64,000 nt of DNA, from NCBI GenBank assembly GCA_035581425.1, contig DATJVP010000025.1, positions 19,076-83,075 on the forward strand, in the 5' to 3' direction. The translations under genes were made by a program, and so were the position numbers. Of this stretch, positions 25,989-36,191 are shown piece by piece (within the stretch, counting starts at the first letter, position 1; each line of letters begins with the position of its first letter). The stretch is from DASZHJ01 sp035581425 (GTDB lineage Bacteria > Pseudomonadota > Alphaproteobacteria > ATCC43930 > CGMCC-115725). Below the pieces are notes generated by a model. It did not search any database. It saw only the letters and a program-made list of their open reading frames with translations, and had not been told where the DNA came from.

Positions 25989-27392
25989 TCAGGTATCCGC
26001 CTTGACCGCGCGCTCGCCGTTGAAGAGGCCGAGCGACTTGAGCTTGCGGTGAAGCGCCGAGCGCTCCATGCCGATGAAGGTCGCGGTGCGGGAGATGTTG
26101 CCGCCAAAGCGCGTCACCTGCGCCAGCAGATACTCGCGCTCGAAGACCTCGCGCGCGTCTCGGAGCGGCAGCGTCATGATCTCGCCGCCCCGGTCCCAGC
26201 GCAGCACCGCGGGCGCGTCGGAGCCGATTTCCGAGGGCAGCATCTCCGCGCGGATGGACTCGCGGGTGTCGCCCGGCGCCATGATGAGAAGCCAGTCGAT
26301 CACGTTCCGAAGCTGCCGCACGTTGCCGGGCCAGTCATAGGCCTGCAGCGTCGCCATGGCGTCGTCGGCGATCTCGCGCGCCGCGAGGCGTGCAACCCCT
26401 GCGGCACGCTGCATGAAGTGGCGCGCGAGCATCGGGATGTCCTCGCGGCGCTCTGCGAGCGGCGGCACGCGGATCGGCACCACGGCCAGCCGATAGTAGA
26501 GATCCTCGCGGAAGCGTCCCGCGCCGATCTCTCCCTGGAGATCGCGGTTGGTTGCCGCGATGACGCGCACGTCCACTTCGACGCGCCCGCCGCCGATCCG
26601 CTCGAAGACGTGGTCCTGCAGGCCACGTACGATCTTGCCCTGGGTCTCGAGCGGCATGTCCCCGACCTCGTCGAGGAAGAGCGTGCCGCCATGCGCCTCC
26701 TCGAAGGTGCCGATCTTGCGTGGGCTGTCGGGCCCCTCGGCTCCGGTCTCGGCGCCGAAGAGCTCGATCTCCAGCCGCTCCGGCCGGAGTGTGGCGCAAT
26801 TGAGGACCACGAAGGGGCCGCGCGAGCGGCGCGAGCGGCGGTGGAGGAGCCGCGCCACAACCTCCTTGCCGGAACCGGGTGCGCCCGCGATCAGCACGCG
26901 GCTCCCGGTCGGCGCGACCTTCTCGACCTGCTGGCGAAGCTGGCCAATCGAGTGCGAGCTGCCCAGGAGCTCTTCCTCGGCGCCGGCGCGCAGGCGAAGC
27001 TCCTCGTTTTCGCGCTTCAAGCGAGCCGCCTCGATCGCGCGCTCCAGCACCAGCAGCAGGCGGTCGGCCTTAAAGGGCTTCTCGATGAAGTCGTAGGCGC
27101 CAATCTTGATCGCGGCGACGGCCGTCTCGATGGTGCCGTGTCCGCTGATCATCACGACCGGAAGGTTAGGCGCCTCGCGGCGCGCGATCTTCAGGATCTC
27201 GATTCCGTCAAGCTCGCTCCCTTGCAGCCAGATGTCGAGGACGAGCAGCGTCGGCATCCGCGCCCGGATCGCCGCGAGCGCCTCGGCGCTGTTGCCGGCT
27301 TGCCGGGTCTCGTAACCCTCGTCCTGCAGCACGCCGGAGATGAGCATTCGAATGTCGGCCTCGTCATCGACGACGAGAATGTCATGCGCCAT
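25989..27392 (-). CDS. ntrX: Nitrogen-regulation response regulator NtrX
   Basis: A 467-residue response regulator. It has a receiver domain (phospho-acceptor D53 in LVLDIW), an AAA+ domain with Walker A GAPGSGKE and Walker B GGTLFLDEVGD, and a C-terminal Fis-type helix-turn-helix (RTATFIGMERSALHRKL). The sigma54-contact GAFTGA loop is replaced by GAETGAEGPDS, so direct sigma54 activation is unlikely. It is paired with NtrY, 10 bases upstream, and regulates nitrogen, redox or envelope functions in alphaproteobacteria. Confidence 0.94.
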   Translation of the reverse strand: MAHDILVVDDEADIRMLISGVLQDEGYETRQAGNSAEALAAIRARMPTLLVLDIWLQGSELDGIEILKIARREAPNLPVVMISGHGTIETAVAAIKIGAYDFIEKPFKADRLLLVLERAIEAARLKRENEELRLRAGAEEELLGSSHSIGQLRQQVEKVAPTGSRVLIAGAPGSGKEVVARLLHRRSRRSRGPFVVLNCATLRPERLEIELFGAETGAEGPDSPRKIGTFEEAHGGTLFLDEVGDMPLETQGKIVRGLQDHVFERIGGGRVEVDVRVIAATNRDLQGEIGAGRFREDLYYRLAVVPIRVPPLAERREDIPMLARHFMQRAAGVARLAAREIADDAMATLQAYDWPGNVRQLRNVIDWLLIMAPGDTRESIRAEMLPSEIGSDAPAVLRWDRGGEIMTLPLRDAREVFEREYLLAQVTRFGGNISRTATFIGMERSALHRKLKSLGLFNGERAVKADT

Positions 27393-27402
27393 TTAAAACC
27401 CT

Positions 27403-29616
27403 CTATGCCTCGACCGACTCCGCCACCGTCCGCTCTCGCCCGCCAAGAGCCTGTCCCGCCGGGAAGATCAGCTTCACCCGTGCGCCGCCGCCTTCCCGAT
27501 CCTCGAGGACGAGCTCGCCCCTGTGTTCTTCCATGACTTTCTTCACGATCGCAAGCCCGAGGCCGGTACCCTTCGCGCGGGTCGTCACGTAGGGTTCGGT
27601 GAGCCGGTCCCTACCCTCGACCGGCAGGCCCTTGCCGTTATCCTCAACGGAGACAACGACCGTCTCGCCGGTCTCCGTAAGCCGGACCTTGATCCGTCCC
27701 TGCGGAACGTCGCCGTCACGGCCTTGGATCGATTCGACCGCGTTCTTGAGAATGTTGACAAGCGCCTGGGTCACCTGCCGGCCGTCGCAGGCGATCGGCA
27801 CGGGATGCGAGGGGAGCTCGGTTTCGAACACGATGTCGGAGGCGCCGGTGCGCTGCAGGAACACCGCCTGGCGCGTGATCTCCAGGAGATCCTCGGTCTT
27901 GATGATCGCCGCCGGCATCCGCGCGAAGGAGGAGAACTCGTCGACCATGCGCCCGATGTCGCCGACGTGGCGGATGATCGTGTCGGTGCAGATCTTGAAG
28001 GTGTCGGGATCGTTCTGGATCTCGCGCATGTATTTGCGCTTGAGGCGCTCGGCCGAGAGCTGGATCGGCGTCAGCGGGTTCTTGATCTCGTGCGCGATGC
28101 GCCGCGCTACGTCTGCCCAAGCGGCTTTGCGCTGCGCCGAGAGCAGCTCGGTCACGTCGTCGAAGGTGACGACGTAGCCCTGGGTCTCGCCGCCGAGCCG
28201 CTCCGCCGCGATGCGCACATGGAGCGTGTCCGAGCGGGCGCCGCGGGGAATCTCGATCTGCGCCTGCGCGAGGCGGTCTGGGCGGCGCGTCGCCTCCTCG
28301 AGGAGCCGCGCCATCTCCGGCACCGCAGTGGCGAGGCTCTCGCCGACGCGTGCGTCGAGATCGACGCCCAGCAGGAAGGACGCGGAGCGGTTCGGTAGAT
28401 TGATCCGGCCCTCGCGGTCGAGACCGATTACACCCGCGGAGACGCCTGAGAGCACTGCCTCGGTGAAGCGCCGGCGTTCGTCGACTTGGCGGTTTGCCTC
28501 GATAAGCTCGCGCTGTTGCGTCTCGATCCGCTTGGTCATCCGGTTGAAGGCGCGCGAGAGGTTGCTGAACTCCTCGTCGTCGCCGCCCTCGGAGACGCGC
28601 GCGGTCAGGTCGCCGCCGCCGACTCGCTCGGCAGCGCCCGCGAGCGCGCTGATGGGACGCGCGAGCCGTGTCGCAAAGGTGAGACCGGCTCCGATCGCCG
28701 CCAGCACGATCAGCAGCGCCAACACCAGGAACACCAGCGCGAAGGTGATCTGATAATCCGAGCGCCGCCCCTCCAGCTCCTGATATTCGCTCACGGCGCG
28801 TTGCGTCTGCTCGACGCGGTTCAGGATCACCGCGTCGGCGCTGCGGCTCACGTAGAGATAAAGGTCGCCGAAGCGGTCGAGCCGCATGAGCGCGCGCACG
28901 CGGTCCTCATTGGCGCTCGGCAGCAGCACCACGTCGCCTTCATTCGCCTGCTTGAACACCCATTCCGGCGGCACGTCGATCGCGAGCGTGTAGGCGATGC
29001 CGCTCTGCACGATCACGTGGCCCTGGGCGTCGAGAATTACCGCGCCGTCGATCGAACGCAGCCCCGTCTCGAGGTCGAGCACCTGCTGGAGATTCTCTGG
29101 GTCCGTGACGAGGATCGGCGCCTGGCGATTGAGGTCGCCCGCCATGTGCGCGATGTCGCCGCGCAGCGTGTCCTGGTGCTCGTGGAGATAGGCTTCCGCC
29201 ACCGCCATCGATTCCGAGAGCGCCGTGCGCACGCGCTGGCTGAACCAGGATTCGACACCGAAGCTGAAGAAGAAATAGGAGGCGAGCGCGATGGTGATGG
29301 TCGGCAGCACCGCGATGAGGCCGAAATAGGCGACGAGCCGCACATGCAGCCGTGATCCTGCATGACCGCGCCGGCGCTCCATCCAGACCTCGACCAGCCG
29401 GCGCGCGATCATCACCGCGAGGCCCAGCATCACCACGAGATCGAGATTGAGGAAGAGAAGGACCGCGCCGGGATTGTCGTGGAAGGGCGGCCAGCCCGCC
29501 AAGGCGAAATAGGTACCGACGCCGCAGGCGACCGCAACTAGCGCCATCAACAGCGCGAACTTGCGACCGAGCCCGACCCGACTGGCCCATGTGAGAACCT
29601 GCCGCGACAGGCTCAT
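27403..29616 (-). CDS. ntrY: Sensor histidine kinase NtrY
   Basis: A 737-residue membrane sensor. Transmembrane helices lie near residues 20-110 and about 295-320, with an extracytoplasmic region between them. HAMP, PAS and then HisKA (H in VARRIAHEIKNPLTPIQ) and HATPase (VEDNGKGLP, GTGLGLAIVKK) domains follow. It phosphorylates NtrX. An ATG at 29616 preceded by GAGGACGG is preferred to the TTG five codons upstream. Confidence 0.94.
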   Translation of the reverse strand: MSLSRQVLTWASRVGLGRKFALLMALVAVACGVGTYFALAGWPPFHDNPGAVLLFLNLDLVVMLGLAVMIARRLVEVWMERRRGHAGSRLHVRLVAYFGLIAVLPTITIALASYFFFSFGVESWFSQRVRTALSESMAVAEAYLHEHQDTLRGDIAHMAGDLNRQAPILVTDPENLQQVLDLETGLRSIDGAVILDAQGHVIVQSGIAYTLAIDVPPEWVFKQANEGDVVLLPSANEDRVRALMRLDRFGDLYLYVSRSADAVILNRVEQTQRAVSEYQELEGRRSDYQITFALVFLVLALLIVLAAIGAGLTFATRLARPISALAGAAERVGGGDLTARVSEGGDDEEFSNLSRAFNRMTKRIETQQRELIEANRQVDERRRFTEAVLSGVSAGVIGLDREGRINLPNRSASFLLGVDLDARVGESLATAVPEMARLLEEATRRPDRLAQAQIEIPRGARSDTLHVRIAAERLGGETQGYVVTFDDVTELLSAQRKAAWADVARRIAHEIKNPLTPIQLSAERLKRKYMREIQNDPDTFKICTDTIIRHVGDIGRMVDEFSSFARMPAAIIKTEDLLEITRQAVFLQRTGASDIVFETELPSHPVPIACDGRQVTQALVNILKNAVESIQGRDGDVPQGRIKVRLTETGETVVVSVEDNGKGLPVEGRDRLTEPYVTTRAKGTGLGLAIVKKVMEEHRGELVLEDREGGGARVKLIFPAGQALGGRERTVAESVEA

Positions 29617-29659
29617 TCCGTCCTCGAGCAATGCCGACGGCCGCAGTCGGCGTGGACGG

Positions 29660-31107
<1,448 letters not shown>

Positions 31108-31111
<4 letters not shown>

Positions 31112-32247
31112 CCCACGTCCTCCTTGCCGGCCTTTGGCTCACTCGCCATCGGCAGGCAGACTCGGAAGACCGTCCGCCGCGGCTGGCTATCGAACTCGAT
31201 CACCCCGCCGTGGTCGTCGATCACCTTCGCGACCAATGCAAGACCGAGGCCAGTTCCATTGCGCTTGCTGGTGACGAAGGGATCGAAGAGATGCGGTCTC
31301 AGGTCCTCTGGAATCCCCTCGCCATTATCGGTGATCGAGACGACGAGAGGCAGCTCGAGCCGATCTGAGCTTCCCGCGACCGCGAGGCGCACACCGTGCT
31401 GAAACGCCGTCGAAATCTGGATTTCCCCGCCCTCGCCCGGCACCGCCTCGGCGGCGTTCTTTATGAGGTTCATGAAGATCTGGATGAGTGCGTCGCGGTT
31501 GCCGAGCACCGGCGGCAGCGAGGGATCGTATTCCTCGACGAAGCGAACGTGCCGCGCGAAGCCCGACTGGGCCACCAAACGCACGCGGTCGAGCACCTCG
31601 TGGATATTGACGGGCCGGCGCTCGAGCGGTCGGCGGTCGGAGAACACCTCCATGCGATCGACCAGCGCCACGATCCGGTCGGCCTCGTCGCAGATGAGGC
31701 GGGTGAGCTCGCGGTCGCTCGGCGCGAGACTCTCCTCGAGAAGCTGCGCCGCGCCGCGAATGCCCGATAGCGGGTTCTTCACCTCATGCGCGAGCATCGC
31801 CGCCATCCCCGTCACAGAGCGAGCGGCCCCACGATGTGTGAGCTGACGGTCGATCTTGTGCGCGATCGAGCGCTCTTGCAGCATCACGACGAGCCACTCG
31901 CTTCCCTCGCCGATCGGTGTCACCTGGATGGTTACGACGTGCGAGCCGAGCCGCGGGGTCTCGAGCGTCACGCCGTATTCGGAAACGCTGTGTCCGCTCC
32001 GCCTTACGCTCGCCATCAGCGCGAAGAGCGGGCTGTCGGCGGGCAGGAAATCAGCAAGCCGCGTACCCAACAAGGTCGCGGCGCTCGTGTCGAAAAATTG
32101 CTCGGTCGCACCATTCGCGAACTGGATGATGCCGGCTCCGTCAGCCACCAGCACGGGATCGGGTAGTGCCGCCAGGATGGCACCCGGATCGACCGAAAGC
32201 CGCCGCGGGATCGGCGTTGCAGGTGCTGCCCTCGGCTTTGCGGGCAT
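31108..32247 (-). CDS. ntrB: Nitrogen sensor kinase/phosphatase NtrB
   Basis: A 379-residue soluble kinase. It has an N-terminal PAS domain (about 20-125), a HisKA domain with phospho-acceptor H154 in MLAHEVKNPLSGIRG, and a HATPase domain (SITDNGEGIP, GTGLGLALVAK). It answers PII protein and controls NtrC. It begins one base after the dusB stop, reproducing the nifR3-ntrB-ntrC order. Confidence 0.95.
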
Positions 32248-32248
32248 T

Positions 32249-33235
32249 TCAGGCGGCCTGCCGATCGATTTGCGGCTCGTAGAAGGCGCGGAGCATTCGC
32301 TTTACGGTCTCGGGATCGGCGACGCGGTTGATCTCGCTGCGGAATTCCGAGGAGCCATGCAGCCCCTTCGAGTACCAGCCGAGATGCTTGCGCGCCATGC
32401 GCAGCCCCGTCTCGCGCCCATAATGGACGAGCATCGCATCGTAATGCTCGAGCACGGTCGCGAGCTGGCGATGGAGCGGCGGCTCCGGCAAGCGTTCGCC
32501 GGTTCGGAGATAATGGATGGCCTGCGCCGGAAACCACGGCTTCCCATAAGCGCCGCGCCCGATCATCACGCCGTCCGCGCGGGATTGCTCGCGCGCGGCA
32601 TCGACGTCGTCGAGGGTGACGATATCGCCATTGACCACGACGGGAATGCGCACGGCCTCCTTGACGTCGCGCACGAAGCGCCAATCCGCGCAGCCTTCGT
32701 AAAACTGGCAGCGCGTTCGGCCGTGTACCGTCACCATGCGGATCCCCGCCTCCTCCGCGATCCTCGCGAGGCGCGGGGCATTGCGGTTGGCCTCATCCCA
32801 GCCCGTGCGCATCTTGAGCGTGACCGGGAGCTTCACTGCCTTGACTGTCGCCTCGAGAATGCGCGCGGCATGTGCCTCGTCGCGCATCAGCGCCGAGCCC
32901 GCATGGCCGTTCACCACCTTTTTCACGGGACAGCCGAAATTGATATCGATGATGGCGGCGCCGCGGTCCTCGTTGAGCTTCGCGGCCTCTGCCATCACCT
33001 CGGGCTCGCAGCCCGCGAGTTGCACCGCCATCGGCTGCTCTTCCGGGCAGTTCTCGGCCATCTTCAGGGATTGCCGGGAGGCCCTGATCATCGCCTGGCT
33101 CGCGATCATCTCGGAGACCACGAGTGCCGCGCCGTGCCGCTTCACCAAGCGGCGAAATGGCAGGTCCGTGACCCCCGACATGGGGGCCAAAATGACGGGG
33201 TCATCCAGGCGGACGGGACCTATCTCGATGCTCAT
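32249..33235 (-). CDS. dusB: tRNA-dihydrouridine synthase (NifR3 type)
   Basis: A 328-residue FMN enzyme that reduces specific uridines in tRNA. The signatures are ILAPMSGVTDLPFRRL, the catalytic cysteine in INFGCPVKKV, NGHAGSALMRD and VNGDIVTLDD. It is the first gene of the dusB-ntrBC-ntrYX chain, as in Rhodobacter and Rhizobium. Confidence 0.95.
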   Translation of the reverse strand: MSIEIGPVRLDDPVILAPMSGVTDLPFRRLVKRHGAALVVSEMIASQAMIRASRQSLKMAENCPEEQPMAVQLAGCEPEVMAEAAKLNEDRGAAIIDINFGCPVKKVVNGHAGSALMRDEAHAARILEATVKAVKLPVTLKMRTGWDEANRNAPRLARIAEEAGIRMVTVHGRTRCQFYEGCADWRFVRDVKEAVRIPVVVNGDIVTLDDVDAAREQSRADGVMIGRGAYGKPWFPAQAIHYLRTGERLPEPPLHRQLATVLEHYDAMLVHYGRETGLRMARKHLGWYSKGLHGSSEFRSEINRVADPETVKRMLRAFYEPQIDRQAA

Positions 33236-33276
33236 TTTTTGTGCTACGAGGCGATTTGCTTAATTCTTGTTCAATC

Positions 33277-33304
33277 ATCATATCCAAAATCTTTTGCAAT
33301 GCAA
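33277..33304 (-). promoter_or_regulatory. Possible promoter before dusB-ntr chain
   Basis: On the minus strand, TTGCAT (33304-33299) and TATGAT (33282-33277) are separated by 16 bases in an AT-rich patch about 42 bases before the dusB start. The -10 matches consensus at five of six bases; the -35 is weak. An 11-bp palindrome (TTGCA-A-TGCAA, 33294-33304) overlaps the -35 and could be an operator. Confidence 0.35.
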
Positions 33305-33328
33305 CATGAAGCGACTCCAGACAACAGA

Positions 33329-34129
33329 TCAACCCATGAGGACATCGGTTACGAATTTTACCCCCGGATACGCCAGCGTGAGCAGCAGATAGGCCATGAG
33401 CACGCCTCTCGCCACGCGTTGCCCGCGCACACCCGTGAAGCGATGCGCAACAAGTAGGAGCGCAATCGCTATGAACGCCGCGAGCGAGAGAGTCGTCTTG
33501 TGATCGAACACGAGGAGTCGGCCGTTCAGAAAATGCTCGGCGGCCATGCCGCTCGCAAGGCCGAGCGCAAGAACGGCCTCGCTCGCGACAAGCAGGCCGA
33601 GTTGCAGCCGCTCCCCCTCGAAGACGGCCGGCAGGCTCCGGGTGAGCTCGGTCGGGCGTTTGGCCTTGAGCGCGCGCTCCTGCAGCACCACCGCCGCACC
33701 AGCGACGGCGGCGAGCGTCAGGAGCCCATAGGTCATCAGCGCAAAGAGGATGTGGGCGCCGAACCAACCCACGGGCACGCCCTCGACGAGCGGCCGTTCC
33801 GGTGCGCGCTGCCAGACCAGCGCGATCGCGCCGAGGAGAAGAAGATAGGGCAGCAGAATCGGCGCGAGGCGCCATGCCTGACGCTGCAATGCCGAGAGGC
33901 AGGCGAAGAGCGCGAGCGTCACCGCGATCGTGAGCCAGAGCGACATCGCAAAGCCCGTGCGCCAGACACCGCCGAGCTGGGCCGCCGCCGAAATCGCGGG
34001 CCCCGCGATCGCGATCCCGAGACAAAGCCAAAAGAGGAAATCGCGCCGTTCCGTCGCGCGCAGGCGTAACGCGGCCATCGGAATGAGCGCGAGAAGAGCG
34101 AGAACGCCGTAGAGTGCGCCGCCGGACAT
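33329..34129 (-). CDS. CcsA/YpjD-like cytochrome c assembly membrane protein
   Basis: A 266-residue protein with about eight transmembrane helices. It resembles the CcsA/CcmC-like group known as YpjD/HemX. Conserved-looking histidines lie in GWFGAHILFALMTYG, FDHKTTLSL and LVAHRFTG, as expected for haem handling. YpjD proteins usually sit beside signal-recognition-particle genes; that context is absent here. The exact role is unknown. The start is the ATG before SGGALYGVL. Confidence 0.82.
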   Translation of the reverse strand: MSGGALYGVLALLALIPMAALRLRATERRDFLFWLCLGIAIAGPAISAAAQLGGVWRTGFAMSLWLTIAVTLALFACLSALQRQAWRLAPILLPYLLLLGAIALVWQRAPERPLVEGVPVGWFGAHILFALMTYGLLTLAAVAGAAVVLQERALKAKRPTELTRSLPAVFEGERLQLGLLVASEAVLALGLASGMAAEHFLNGRLLVFDHKTTLSLAAFIAIALLLVAHRFTGVRGQRVARGVLMAYLLLTLAYPGVKFVTDVLMG

Positions 34130-34193
34130 GGCGGGACTATACGCATTCCCGCTCTCTCCTGCTAAGTCGGAGATCGAGCCTCGCGGGATCGGC

Positions 34194-35366
34194 TCACTGG
34201 CGGATTTCCGCAATCTCCTTGAAGGCGTCGCCAGCAACGATATTCACGAAGATCACCGCTGCCGTGTTGTCCCCATTGGGTGTCCATTCGACCGGGCGAG
34301 CGTAGGCGATGCCTTGAAACTTGATTGCCTTGAGCGCCGCGAGCACATCCGCGCGGGATGGGAGCCCGTGATCCTTTTTTGCCGCAGCCGTGATCGCCGC
34401 CAAGAGCACCCGCGCGGAGTCATAGGAGTTCGCGGCATAGTTGTTGATCGGCCCGAATTTCGCCTCGTATCGCTTGGCGAAGTCGGCGGAGCCCGGGACT
34501 TTGCCGAGCGCCGGTGCCGCGGAAAGGACGCGCACCCCCTCGCCTTTCGCCGCCGCGCCCTCCGAGGCAAGGATGAAGCCCTTCACGTCCCAGCAGCCGT
34601 CGCCGCAGGCGAAGAGCTGATTGCGCCCCTGCGTACGCATCTCCTTGAGGATCAGCGCGCCCTCGCGGATGCCCGCGAACACGACCACGTCGAAGTCGGG
34701 CGGAAGCGACTTCACGAGCTGATCGAATTGGGTCTCACCGGCCTTGACGCTCTGGCGCTTGACGATGACGCCGCCCTTTGCCTCGAAACCCTTCGAGAAG
34801 AGATCGGCGAGGCCAGTGCCGTAGGGCGTCCCGTCATCGAACACGACGGCACGATGCTTCTTCATGGTCGTCACGAGGTAATTCGCGAGCCCCGGGCCCT
34901 TGCGGTCGTCGCGGTTCGTGAGACGGAAGATGCCCGAGAGGCCGCGATCCGTAACCGCGGGGTTCGAGGACATCGGCGTGATCATCGACAGCCCGCAGCC
35001 CGCATAGATCGTGGAGACGTCGATCGTGACGCCGCTGTTGACGTGCCCGATGACGCCGAGCACGGCGGGATCGCTGCAGAAGCCCTTCGCGACGGTCTCG
35101 CCGGTCGCATTGTTGGCGGCGTCATCACCGGCGATGCCGACGACCTTCGCTCCGAGAATGCCGCCCTTGGCGTTCGCCTCCGCGATCGCGAGATCGACCG
35201 CTTGGCGCATCTCGATCCCGAAGGTGGCGGATGGCGTCGTAAGCGGCCCGCCTATCCCGATGTGGATTTCCTTGCCCGCGAGCAACTCCGCCGCAAGGGC
35301 GCTTGCCCCCAATGCCGCCACCGCCAGCAGTGCGAGCGGACCCACGAGAAACTGCTTCCTGAGCAT
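34194..35366 (-). CDS. Branched-chain amino acid-type ABC substrate-binding protein
   Basis: A 390-residue periplasmic binding protein (type 1 fold, LivJ/LivK-like). A signal peptide ends near AALGASALAAE, and the family core is IHIGIGGPLTTPSATFG with VIGHVNSG. The class binds amino acids, amides or aromatic acids for import. No permease or ATPase genes are adjacent, so it is an orphan component. A GGGAGG-type ribosome-binding site (35372-35377, read on the minus strand) precedes the ATG. It is divergent from the CGNR regulator gene, a possible controller. Confidence 0.9.
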   Translation of the reverse strand: MLRKQFLVGPLALLAVAALGASALAAELLAGKEIHIGIGGPLTTPSATFGIEMRQAVDLAIAEANAKGGILGAKVVGIAGDDAANNATGETVAKGFCSDPAVLGVIGHVNSGVTIDVSTIYAGCGLSMITPMSSNPAVTDRGLSGIFRLTNRDDRKGPGLANYLVTTMKKHRAVVFDDGTPYGTGLADLFSKGFEAKGGVIVKRQSVKAGETQFDQLVKSLPPDFDVVVFAGIREGALILKEMRTQGRNQLFACGDGCWDVKGFILASEGAAAKGEGVRVLSAAPALGKVPGSADFAKRYEAKFGPINNYAANSYDSARVLLAAITAAAKKDHGLPSRADVLAALKAIKFQGIAYARPVEWTPNGDNTAAVIFVNIVAGDAFKEIAEIRQ

Positions 35367-35433
35367 TGCGATCCTCCCTGGATGTGTTAACCGGCATTCA
35401 CCGTTTTGCCGGTCACATGGCAACGCTAGTCCC

Positions 35434-35463
35434 TTGACGATAACGTGTAAATTCTATTTAGAT
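35434..35463 (+). promoter_or_regulatory. Possible promoter of the CGNR gene
   Basis: TTGACG (35434-35439) is a good -35 match. A weak -10 (TTAGAT, 35458-35463) lies 18 bases later in an AT-rich stretch. Transcription would then start at about the ATG at 35470, and there is no Shine-Dalgarno sequence before that ATG. Confidence 0.3.
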
Positions 35464-35469
35464 AGTTAG

Positions 35470-36123
35470 ATGGAAGTGCCATTGACTGCCGATACATCCC
35501 GCGCCGGAAGCTTGCCGCTGGTCGGCAAGGAGCTCGCCCTCGACTTCGCGAACACCGCCTCGGGCCGAGGCACGGCGACTCACCGGGACCATCTCGTGCG
35601 GCCGGAGCACGTCATCGCATGGGCCTGTCATGCGAATGTGCTGACGGCGGCCGACGGCGAGAGGGCCCGTCGGGCGCTCGCCCGCCACCGGCGCTCGGCG
35701 GCGAAGCTTCTCGCGGGCGCGCTCGCGCTCCGCGACCTCATTTACGCAATCGCCGCGGCGGTGGCGGCTAAACGCGCTCCCGAGGAAAGATTCGTGCAGC
35801 AGCTCACGCGTATCCACGGCCAATGCGTCTCCGGCGCGCGGCTGATCCCCATGGCGGGAACCTTCGTCTGGGCTTGGAACCCCATGGAAACGCCCGCCGA
35901 GGCGATCCTGGGGCCGATCACCCTCTCTGCGCTCACCCTTCTGACCCAGGCCGATCTCTCGCGGATCAAGCAATGCGCCGGAGATTCCTGCGGCTGGCTC
36001 TTCTTCGACACCACGAAGAACAAGAGCCGCCGCTGGTGCGAGATGGAGGTCTGCGGCAATCGCGCGAAGCAGCGCCGGTTTCACTCGCGGCATCGTGCGG
36101 ACCCCGCGCACGCATCGCGCTAG
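35470..36123 (+). CDS. CGNR zinc-finger (ABATE domain) regulator
   Basis: A 217-residue protein with an N-terminal ABATE-type domain (LVGKELALDFANTASGRG) and a C-terminal CGNR zinc finger: C-x8-C spacing in CAGDSCGWLFFD, then RRWCEMEVCGNRAKQRRF. Such proteins are putative transcription regulators, often linked to stress or transport genes. It is divergent from the orphan binding protein gene 103 bases away. No Shine-Dalgarno sequence precedes its ATG. Confidence 0.88.
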   Translation: MEVPLTADTSRAGSLPLVGKELALDFANTASGRGTATHRDHLVRPEHVIAWACHANVLTAADGERARRALARHRRSAAKLLAGALALRDLIYAIAAAVAAKRAPEERFVQQLTRIHGQCVSGARLIPMAGTFVWAWNPMETPAEAILGPITLSALTLLTQADLSRIKQCAGDSCGWLFFDTTKNKSRRWCEMEVCGNRAKQRRFHSRHRADPAHASR

Positions 36124-36191
36124 ATCGACCTCCTGCGTTTCCGTTCGACCTTGCTTTGCAACGGACCTGCGCGTGCATTAGGGTGCGCCGG

